Notes under the pieces: generated by a model
Seen by the model: the letters and a program-made list of their open reading frames with translations, nothing else
Told to the model about the DNA's origin: nothing
The model's database searches: none
DNA from: Pirellulales bacterium
GTDB taxonomy: Bacteria > Planctomycetota > Planctomycetia > Pirellulales > Thermoguttaceae
NCBI GenBank assembly: GCA_030605745.1
Contig: JAUWHT010000105.1
Span: 1 to 5,843 of the forward strand
Length of the DNA stretch: 5,843 bases
Reading direction: 5' to 3'
Shown here: positions 1-4,748 of the stretch, piece by piece
Position numbering within the stretch: the stretch's first letter is position 1
Layout of the letters: every line of letters begins with the position of its first letter
Made by a program: the position numbers and the translations under genes

Positions 1-1268
1 AAGCCCATCGCATGGCTGGTGTAGAGGTGGATCTGCCTTTCCATGATCCCCTCGAAGTCGCGCTGCATTTTGCGGCCGGCGACCAGCACTTCGATTGCCA
101 GCGGCATCGCACCGCCCGGCTCGACCGAATCGATGTCCGGCCCGACGAGTTGGATATCGCCGTCCTGGATGTCGGCCGGGTCGACCATATAGGCGTACTC
201 CAGCGCGTCGGAATACTTAAAGCCGAACTGCACGTGCATGTCGTCCTTGCGGACCCGTTCGCCCTCGAAGGCCGCGGCGTAGCCGACGGGAATGTCGATC
301 TTCTCGATCTTCACCTTCACCGCCCGAGTGTCGATGCAGGTGGGCACCAACTTCTCGTAGTCCATCTCCACCACGATCGCCTCGCGCACGGTAACGCCGG
401 TCGGCCGCACCTCGGGAGTGGTCTTGCTGTCCGAGATCACCGGGTAGCCCAGAAGGATGGCGGCTGCGCCCACGGCGTACCAGTCGTCGGGGATCTCCCC
501 GAAAGTGATCGCAAAGGCATGGATTCGCCGCTTTGTGTAGTCCAGGCATTTGCGCGACTCACCCCGCTTGTGGTTGCCGAAGGTCAATGCACTGCGAACC
601 GACCAGTTCAGCACATAGATTCCGTCCAGCGTATCGGGCCCCACCGGCACCACGTACAGGTCCCAGCACTCCTCCAGCGGCGCATCGTCCTTGAACACGC
701 CACCGGCGACCATCTGCTGGCGCATCGTCTTGCCGTCGCGATTGGCGCAGAGGAACGTGAGAATGCTCCGCTGTTGGAGTTCGCGGACGACCTGCACTGC
801 GATCTCTGTGGTGGGAGCCGGTCCGAGGATCGCCGCAAACCCGGGCATCCGACCGTCGACAAGCTGGATACCCAACTCACGCATGATCATGTCGGAGATG
901 AACCCCTGCCAGCCGGGCGGCGTCTGGTAGCCGTTTGCGGTCCTCAGCGCGACCATCGCCTCTTGGGCGAGCATCGTGGCCGCACCTGCGTCCATCCCGT
1001 CGCCGAGGTACGGCAGCCACAGCTCGTCGGAGGGGACGGGCGCGAGCAGTTCGCGGGCGTGCTCGACCTGCGGCCGCAACTCGCCGACCGTTTTGACCTC
1101 CAGCCCCATAAGTGCGTAGGACATCGGCAAGTTGTAGGCCGTAAGCGGTCCCCAGCCAACGGGTTTGTCGGTGCCGTGCTTGGAGATCGCCTTTTCAAGC
1201 GCCTCCTCAGCCTGTTTGACCCACCGGTGCGCGCCCCGGATCACCTGTGTGAAGACCTGTTTGGACAT
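1..1268 (-). CDS. acsB: Acetyl-CoA synthase catalytic subunit (CODH/ACS), N-terminal 422 residues, cut by window edge
   Basis: AcsB condenses CO (delivered by CO dehydrogenase through an internal channel), a methyl group from the corrinoid Fe-S protein and CoA into acetyl-CoA. It is the final step of the Wood-Ljungdahl pathway and acts in the cytoplasm. The minus-strand frame is open from ATG at 1268 to the window edge. From memory it aligns along its length with the Moorella enzyme. Matching blocks include PPGWQGFISD (117-126), a segment ending AAILGPAP (145-152), YTKRRIHAF (244-252), ILLGYPVISD (271-280), AAAFEGERVRKDDM (331-344), GPDIDSVEPGG (376-386) and GRKMQRDFEGIMERQIH (398-414). These cover the CODH-contacting domain 1 and most of domain 2. 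The A-cluster cysteines of domain 3 would lie beyond the window. The protein begins about 20 residues later than my recollection of the Moorella protein. The start is supported by GAGAGG 5 nt upstream. It follows the Fe-S protein gene after 138 nt of repeats. The family call is secure; whether the full gene is intact cannot be seen. Confidence 0.95.
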   Translation of the reverse strand, partial: MSKQVFTQVIRGAHRWVKQAEEALEKAISKHGTDKPVGWGPLTAYNLPMSYALMGLEVKTVGELRPQVEHARELLAPVPSDELWLPYLGDGMDAGAATMLAQEAMVALRTANGYQTPPGWQGFISDMIMRELGIQLVDGRMPGFAAILGPAPTTEIAVQVVRELQQRSILTFLCANRDGKTMRQQMVAGGVFKDDAPLEECWDLYVVPVGPDTLDGIYVLNWSVRSALTFGNHKRGESRKCLDYTKRRIHAFAITFGEIPDDWYAVGAAAILLGYPVISDSKTTPEVRPTGVTVREAIVVEMDYEKLVPTCIDTRAVKVKIEKIDIPVGYAAAFEGERVRKDDMHVQFGFKYSDALEYAYMVDPADIQDGDIQLVGPDIDSVEPGGAMPLAIEVLVAGRKMQRDFEGIMERQIHLYTSHAMG

Positions 1269-1273
1269 TAGTG

Positions 1274-1279
1274 CCTCTC
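1274..1279 (-). promoter_or_regulatory. Ribosome binding site of acsB
   Basis: The minus strand reads GAGAGG 5 nt before the ATG at 1268. This is a good Shine-Dalgarno match and fixes the acsB start. It lies downstream of the repeat-filled part of the spacer. Confidence 0.6.
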
Positions 1280-1299
1280 GTCAGGGTTTGCTCAAGAGC

Positions 1300-1331
1300 G
1301 ACTTTACATTTCACAGACTTTGCATTTCACA
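1300..1331. repeat. Two tandem 16-nt direct repeats upstream of acsB
   Basis: The plus strand has GACTTTACATTTCACA at 1300-1315 followed directly by GACTTTGCATTTCACA at 1316-1331, with 15 of 16 positions identical. The block is AT-rich compared with its surroundings. It lies in the acsB leader between the double palindrome and the ribosome binding site. It could be a regulator-binding direct repeat or a piece of a dispersed intergenic repeat. The sequence alone does not decide. Confidence 0.7.
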
Positions 1332-1338
1332 TTTGCCC

Positions 1339-1410
1339 ATAGCCCCGCCCGGAAGGGCGGGGTTTCATGGTTGTCGACGTTTTCAACCCCGCCCTTCCGG
1401 GCGGGGCTAT
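1339..1410. repeat. 72-nt paired palindrome (REP/BIME-like) between the Fe-S protein gene and acsB
   Basis: Two perfectly complementary 26-nt arms (1339-1364 and 1385-1410) flank a 20-nt spacer. Each arm is itself a hairpin with an 8-bp stem and 4-nt loop: CCCCGCCCGGAAGGGCGGGG at 1343-1362 and CCCCGCCCTTCCGGGCGGGG at 1387-1406. The region can therefore form one 26-bp stem or two short hairpins. The head-to-head arrangement resembles bacterial REP pairs (BIMEs). The right arm contains the TAG stop codon (1409-1407) of the upstream gene. No T-tract follows on the minus strand, so it is not a standard intrinsic terminator, though it could stabilise mRNA ends or slow read-through into acsB. Confidence 0.85.
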
Positions 1411-2198
1411 TTCCTTGAAGTCAGAAGTTCCCTTGCCAGTTTTTCTCTCTTGCAGCGAGAACACAAGTTTTCGCCGGCGAGCATCTCGACGACCGTCGGC
1501 CCGCCGCGCCGGCAGAGTGCTTCCTTGACCGGCTCGCTCGCCAGCGGTCGGCCGCACTCCGCACATCGCCTGAGCTTCACCCGACTCTTAAAGGGCGATA
1601 TCTCGACCTCATCCTCGTGTATTCTAACCACGATCGTGCCGACCGGGCAGACCTGGGCACAAGCCCCGCAGCCGATGCAGTCCTCCGAGGCCATTCGGAA
1701 CGGCGCGGCAACCGCCCGTTCCACGCTCCGGCCGACCAGCGAGATGGCCGAGGCACCTATTATCTCGTCGCAGACCTGCACGCACAGCCCGCAGAGGATG
1801 CAGTTCCGCTGCGCCTCGGTTACCTTCGGATATGGCGTAGTATCGACTCCCATCCGGGCAGCCAACTCGCCGAGTTCGGGGCTTTCCGGCGATCGGGCAA
1901 GCAGCAACTCCATCACACCATGTCGGGCACGGATCGCACGCTGGGAGTTCACCCGAACGGTCAAGTCGCGCCGGATCGGATAATTGCACGAGGTCACTAT
2001 CTGCCATCGACCAACGCTGCGCGTCGGTGCCCGGCCGCGGTCGATCTCCACCACGCAAATCCGGCAAGCAGCATAAGGTTCAAGCGCCGCGTGGTGGCAG
2101 AGTGTCGGTATCCAGATGCCGGCTCGCCGGGCGACCTCGAGGATCGTCTCGCCAATCTGCGCTTCACACGGTTCGTCGTCGATAGTTACCGTTGGCAT
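1407..2198 (-). CDS. HoxU/NuoG-N-terminus-like Fe-S electron-transfer subunit (2Fe-2S plus 2x4Fe-4S), 263 aa
   Basis: This is predicted to be a soluble electron-wiring subunit that passes electrons between the NuoEF-like diaphorase and a partner enzyme. Residues 1-80 form a plant-type [2Fe-2S] domain with Cys34, Cys45, Cys48 and Cys71. Residues 131-190 are a two-cluster ferredoxin domain with CILCGLCVQVC (133-143) and CIGCGACAQVCP (174-185). Between them, the region that in NuoG and HydA holds the His-Cys3 [4Fe-4S] cluster keeps His93 but has no cysteines, so that cluster is absent. The C-terminal tail carries CAEC (212-215) and CSRC (246-249), possibly a zinc-ribbon or additional Fe-S site. 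There are no catalytic H-cluster motifs, so it is not HydA itself. ATG 2198 is chosen because the conserved domain begins there. An in-frame TTG at 2225 would only translate the upstream repeat. No good Shine-Dalgarno is visible. It is about the length of HoxU. The TAG stop lies inside the downstream palindrome. Confidence 0.9.
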   Translation of the reverse strand: MPTVTIDDEPCEAQIGETILEVARRAGIWIPTLCHHAALEPYAACRICVVEIDRGRAPTRSVGRWQIVTSCNYPIRRDLTVRVNSQRAIRARHGVMELLLARSPESPELGELAARMGVDTTPYPKVTEAQRNCILCGLCVQVCDEIIGASAISLVGRSVERAVAAPFRMASEDCIGCGACAQVCPVGTIVVRIHEDEVEISPFKSRVKLRRCAECGRPLASEPVKEALCRRGGPTVVEMLAGENLCSRCKREKLARELLTSRK

Positions 2199-2200
2199 TT

Positions 2201-2233
2201 TCAATTTGCAATTCTCAATTCTCAATTTGCAAT
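2201..2233. repeat. AT-rich direct repeat spacer between nuoF and the Fe-S protein gene
   Basis: TCAATTTGCAAT occurs at 2201-2212 and again at 2222-2233, separated by the related 9-mer TCTCAATTC. This makes almost the whole 36-nt gap a degenerate TCAATT repeat. It is strongly AT-rich within GC-rich DNA. On the coding strand it reads as AATTGAGAATTG-type sequence, a kind of spacer I recognise as recurring in environmental bacterial genomes. It occupies the place where the downstream gene's ribosome binding site should be. Confidence 0.75.
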
Positions 2234-2234
2234 C

Positions 2235-4100
2235 TTACACCTTCACCACCGCCGAGAACGGACACACGTCGAAACACGTACCGCAGTTAGTACACTTCTC
2301 CAGGTCGATCGTGTGAGGCTTCTTCCGCTCGCCGGTGATCGCCTCGACGGGACATTTCTTCGCACACAGTCCGCAGCCGGTGCAGGACTCGACGTCGATC
2401 TCGTAGCGAAACAATCCCGGGCACTCCTTGGCGGGGCACCGCCGCTCGTGGATATGGGCCTCGTATTCTTCACGGAAGTGGCGGACAGTCGAGAGCACCG
2501 GATAGGCCGCCGTTTTGCCCAGCGCGCACAGGGCCGTGTCTTCGAGGAGTTCCCCAAGCTGCTCCAGTCTTTCCACGTCGCCCTCGCGGCCCTCGCCCTT
2601 GGTGATGTTGTCGAGGATATGCAGCATTTGTGCGACACCTTCGCGGCAGGGCGTACACTTCCCACACGACTCCTCCTTGAGAAATCCCAGGAAGTACTTG
2701 GCCACGTTGACCATGCAAGTGTCCTCGTCCATCACGATCATGCCGCCGGAGCCCATCATGGAGCCGAGCTGCGTGAGCCGGTCGAAGTCTACCGGCTCGT
2801 CGAGGTACTTGGCCGGGATGCAGCCGCCGGAGGGACCGCCCGTCTGAACGGCCTTGAAGGCCTTGCCGTTTGGGATACCGCCGCCGATATCGTAGATGAT
2901 CTGGCGGAGCGTCATGCCCATGGGGACCTCGACCAGTCCGGTGTTCTTCACCTTACCGACCAGCGAGAAGACCTTGGTGCCCTTGCTTTTCTCGGTGCCG
3001 AGAGAGGCGAACCAATCGGCGCCGCCCAGGATAATCGGCGGGACGTTTGCCCAGGTTTCGACGTTGTTCAACAGCGACGGTTTTCCGTGCAGCCCGCTTT
3101 CGACCGTGTGGATGTACTTCGCGCGCGGCTCTCCGACGCGTCCTTCGAGCGAGGCCATAAGCGCGGTCGATTCGCCGCAGACGAAGGCCCCGCCGCCGCG
3201 GTTGATGCGCACATCGAAGCTGAAGCCGCTGCCAAGGATGTTTTGGCCGAGCAGCCCCATCTCGCGGGCCTGTTCGATGGCAGTAGTAAGGTGCTCCACT
3301 GCAAGCGGGTACTCGTTGCGGACGTAGATGTACCCATGCGACGAGCCGACGGCGTAGGCGCCGATGATCATGCCTTCGATCACCGCGTGCGGGACACCCT
3401 CCATCAGCGAGCGGTCCATGAACGCGCCGGGGTCTCCCTCGTCGCCGTTGGCGATGACGTATTTTGGCTCTCCCGGTGCATCCCTGGCGGAGCGCCATTT
3501 TCTTCCAGTGGGGAACCCTCCGCCGCCCCGGCCGCGAAGCCCCGAGTTGGTCACCTCCTCGATCACTTCGTCCGGGTCCATTGAGCCTAGGGCCTTTGCC
3601 AGGGCAGCGTACCCACCCGCGGCCAGGTACTCCTCGATCCTCGTGGGGTCGATCACGCCGCCCAGGGCGAGCACAATCCGCCGCTGGGCATTGTAGAAGG
3701 GGATCTCTTCGGGCGTTTTCGCAATCTTTCCTGTCTGCTCGTCCTTGTACAACAACCTTTCGACCACACGTCCGCCGACTACCGACTCGCGCCATATCTC
3801 GGGGACGTCTTCTTCCTTGACGTTCTGGTAGAAAATGTTCCCAGGATCGACGACCACGATCGGCCCGCGTTCGCAGAAGCCGTGGCAGCCGGTACACTTG
3901 GTTTCGACGGCGAAAGATTCCTGGTCGAACTCTTTGGCCGCCTGGTGGAAGCGTTCCAGTACGTTCGGCGCTCCCTTTGCCGTGCAGCCCGTGCCGAGGC
4001 AGACCCTCACGCGGCGTGTAGCGGGATCCTGCTCCGCAAGCAACTGCCGACGGTACTGCTGGAGATCCACGGCGGTTTCGATTCTTGTTGTTCTCGGCAT
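2235..4100 (-). CDS. nuoF: NuoF/HydB-like NADH-binding flavoprotein subunit with N-terminal 2Fe-2S and C-terminal 2x4Fe-4S domains, 621 aa
   Basis: This subunit binds NAD(H) and FMN and is the electron entry/exit and probable bifurcation site in HydABC-type hydrogenases and related diaphorases; it is cytoplasmic. Residues 30-90 are a thioredoxin-fold [2Fe-2S] domain with Cys34 and Cys39, then a CTGCHGFC stretch (69-76). The NuoF core follows, with the FMN/NADH glycine-rich loop GRGGGGFPTGRKW (190-202), NGDEGDPGAF (218-227) and GGGAFVCGESTAL. The [4Fe-4S] N3-type site is Cys479, Cys482, Cys485 and Cys525. CPAKEC (555-560) precedes a C-terminal ferredoxin domain with CTGCGLCAKKCP (573-584) and CTNCGTCFDVCP (603-614). 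Length and domain order match HydB/HndC rather than the shorter NuoF of respiratory complex I. The frame is open further upstream, but ATG 4100 is preferred because upstream codons overlap the nuoE-like gene. AAGAAG lies only 2 nt before it, a weak ribosome site. The stop is TAA, in frame with the next gene. Confidence 0.95.
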   Translation of the reverse strand: MPRTTRIETAVDLQQYRRQLLAEQDPATRRVRVCLGTGCTAKGAPNVLERFHQAAKEFDQESFAVETKCTGCHGFCERGPIVVVDPGNIFYQNVKEEDVPEIWRESVVGGRVVERLLYKDEQTGKIAKTPEEIPFYNAQRRIVLALGGVIDPTRIEEYLAAGGYAALAKALGSMDPDEVIEEVTNSGLRGRGGGGFPTGRKWRSARDAPGEPKYVIANGDEGDPGAFMDRSLMEGVPHAVIEGMIIGAYAVGSSHGYIYVRNEYPLAVEHLTTAIEQAREMGLLGQNILGSGFSFDVRINRGGGAFVCGESTALMASLEGRVGEPRAKYIHTVESGLHGKPSLLNNVETWANVPPIILGGADWFASLGTEKSKGTKVFSLVGKVKNTGLVEVPMGMTLRQIIYDIGGGIPNGKAFKAVQTGGPSGGCIPAKYLDEPVDFDRLTQLGSMMGSGGMIVMDEDTCMVNVAKYFLGFLKEESCGKCTPCREGVAQMLHILDNITKGEGREGDVERLEQLGELLEDTALCALGKTAAYPVLSTVRHFREEYEAHIHERRCPAKECPGLFRYEIDVESCTGCGLCAKKCPVEAITGERKKPHTIDLEKCTNCGTCFDVCPFSAVVKV

Positions 4101-4117
4101 AGCTTCTTGGCCGAAGC

Positions 4118-4138
4118 GCGGGGCAAGCCCCGCCGCTA
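4118..4138. repeat. GC-rich palindromic repeat between nuoE and nuoF, contributing the nuoE stop codon
   Basis: GCGGGGCAAGCCCCGC at 4118-4133 is a perfect inverted repeat (7-bp arms, AA loop). On the minus strand it is preceded by TAGCG, so the unit begins TAGCGGCGGGGCTTG and its TAG is the nuoE stop codon. It fills most of the 35-nt gap. I recognise this TAGCGG-plus-GGGGCTTGCCCC form as a dispersed repeat type in planctomycete-like genomes, from memory. It differs in sequence from the palindrome before acsB. Confidence 0.75.
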
Positions 4139-4615
4139 CACTTTGTCGGTCTCCTCCGCGATCTTGTGCAGAAGTTCCACGGCCGAATCCACGGCCAGCC
4201 CGCCGTGGTACTCCCCATCTAGCACCATCACCGGCGCCAGCGCACAGGCCCCCACGCAGTTGACCGGCGAGAAGGTGAACTTTCCGTCGGGCGAGGTTCC
4301 GCCGGGGACCAACTCGAACTCGCGCTGGATCACCTGGGCGATCTTGCCGGCGCCCTTCAGGAAGCACACCGTTCCCATGCAAAGCTGTATCGTGTGGTCA
4401 CCCTTGGGCATCAGCCTGAAGGAGGCATAGAACGTCGCCACGCTGTAGATTCGCGCAAGCGGCACGCAGAGCCGGCCGGAAAGCTCCTTCAGTTCCGCCT
4501 TGGGCAGGTAGTCGCACTCCGCCTGGAGGTCCTGCATCATGGGGATAAGCATGTCGGGGTCGCCAGCGTATCGCCGGATGATCTGGGCGACGGTATTTTC
4601 TTTGGTTTCCGGCAT
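4136..4615 (-). CDS. nuoE: NuoE/HydC-like thioredoxin-fold [2Fe-2S] subunit, 159 aa
   Basis: This small electron-transfer subunit partners the NuoF/HydB flavoprotein in NADH dehydrogenases and electron-bifurcating hydrogenases; it is cytoplasmic. The N-terminal half is the helical NuoE domain, with the conserved pattern LQAECDYLP (30-38), the stretch VPLARIYSVATFYASF (51-66) and so on. The C-terminal half is the thioredoxin-fold ferredoxin with Cys79 and Cys84 (CMGTVC), and Cys120 and Cys124 (CVGAC). All four ligands of the [2Fe-2S] cluster are present. The length fits HydC and NuoE proteins. ATG 4615 is preferred because GGAGG lies 5 nt upstream. An in-frame GTG at 4627 would overlap that site. 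The gene is followed 35 nt later by the nuoF-like gene, as expected for an operon. Its TAG stop lies within a GC-rich palindrome. HydC and NuoE cannot be separated by sequence at this level. The HydB-type architecture of the next gene favours the HydC-like group. Confidence 0.95.
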   Translation of the reverse strand: MPETKENTVAQIIRRYAGDPDMLIPMMQDLQAECDYLPKAELKELSGRLCVPLARIYSVATFYASFRLMPKGDHTIQLCMGTVCFLKGAGKIAQVIQREFELVPGGTSPDGKFTFSPVNCVGACALAPVMVLDGEYHGGLAVDSAVELLHKIAEETDKV

Positions 4616-4620
4616 CTCGA

Positions 4621-4625
4621 CCTCC
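4621..4625 (-). promoter_or_regulatory. Ribosome binding site of the nuoE-like gene
   Basis: GGAGG on the minus strand sits 5 nt before ATG 4615, which decides that start over GTG 4627. Its first two bases are the end of an AAGGTGG segment (4630-4624) that can pair with CCACCTT upstream (4650-4644), so it may be partly hidden in a hairpin. Confidence 0.65.
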
Positions 4626-4650
4626 ACCTTGCGAGACGCAATTAAGGTGG
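4624..4650 (-). other. Hairpin overlapping the nuoE ribosome binding site
   Basis: Plus-strand CCACCTT (4624-4630) and AAGGTGG (4644-4650) are perfect complements, giving a 7-bp stem with a 13-nt loop. In the transcript the 3' arm AAGGUGG runs into the GGAGG site. It may modulate translation of the diaphorase genes. Chance or repeat-derived complementarity is also possible. Confidence 0.4.
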
Positions 4651-4653
4651 CAA

Positions 4654-4668
4654 TCCGCCTGCGGCGGA
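4654..4668. repeat. Short GC-rich palindrome in the nuoE leader
   Basis: TCCGCCTGCGGCGGA is a perfect inverted repeat with 6-bp arms and a TGC loop. It adjoins one of two AAGGTGGCAAT copies (4644-4654). No T-tract follows, so it is not a typical terminator. Confidence 0.6.
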
Positions 4669-4672
4669 CCCT

Positions 4673-4747
4673 CTCACTGCCTACCGCCTACCCCCTCACC
4701 GCCTACCGGTCAAGGTGGCAATGAATTGCCACCCCCTCACTGCCTAC
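4673..4747. repeat. Degenerate CTCACYGCCTAC repeats between the phosphatase gene and nuoE
   Basis: CTCACTGCCTAC occurs at 4673-4684 and 4736-4747, and CTCACCGCCTAC at 4695-4706, with a partial CGCCTAC unit at 4685-4691. On the coding strand they read as GTAGGCAGTGAG and begin 1 nt after the phosphatase TGA stop. The unequal spacing and an embedded hairpin (4714-4733) suggest a mosaic of dispersed repeats rather than a simple tandem array. Confidence 0.7.
4714..4733. repeat. Perfect 9-bp inverted repeat between phosphatase and nuoE genes
   Basis: GGTGGCAATGAATTGCCACC has 9-bp complementary arms and a 2-nt loop. Its left arm with two preceding bases (AAGGTGGCAAT, 4712-4722) recurs exactly at 4644-4654, so the arm could pair with either copy. 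It might be a repeat, an operator-like dyad or a weak RNA hairpin. No T-tract follows on the coding strand. Confidence 0.65.
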
Positions 4748-4748
4748 T

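Noticed and set aside
12..1271. Plus-strand open frame of 419 codons opposite acsB
   Set aside because: The minus strand encodes a clear AcsB across the same bases. The plus-strand product has low-complexity, His/Arg/Leu/Asp-rich composition typical of antisense frames in GC-rich genes, with no recognisable motif.
1339..1410. Intrinsic terminator before acsB
   Set aside because: The stem is strong but no run of T follows on the minus strand (or on the plus strand), so a canonical terminator is not supported.
1300..1410. Small CRISPR array
   Set aside because: There are only two adjacent 16-nt units with no spacers, and a single inverted pair of palindromes. This is not repeat-spacer architecture and no cas gene is present.
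1407..2198. The Fe-S protein as [FeFe]-hydrogenase catalytic subunit HydA
   Set aside because: It ends soon after the ferredoxin domain and lacks all H-cluster cysteine motifs. Only the electron-transfer part is present.
1617..3584. Plus-strand open frame of 655 codons
   Set aside because: It runs antisense through the Fe-S protein gene, the repeat spacer and the NuoF-like gene, all strongly supported by cysteine and glycine motifs on the minus strand. The product has no family features.
2235..4382. Longer version of the NuoF-like protein starting at 4382 (715 aa)
   Set aside because: The extra residues are read out of frame through the nuoE-like gene and its palindrome. Recognisable HydB sequence begins after ATG 4100.
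4616..4748. Promoter for the nuoE-like gene, using TTGACC near 4713-4708
   Set aside because: No plausible -10 element occurs at the right spacing; the downstream sequence is GC-rich repeat.
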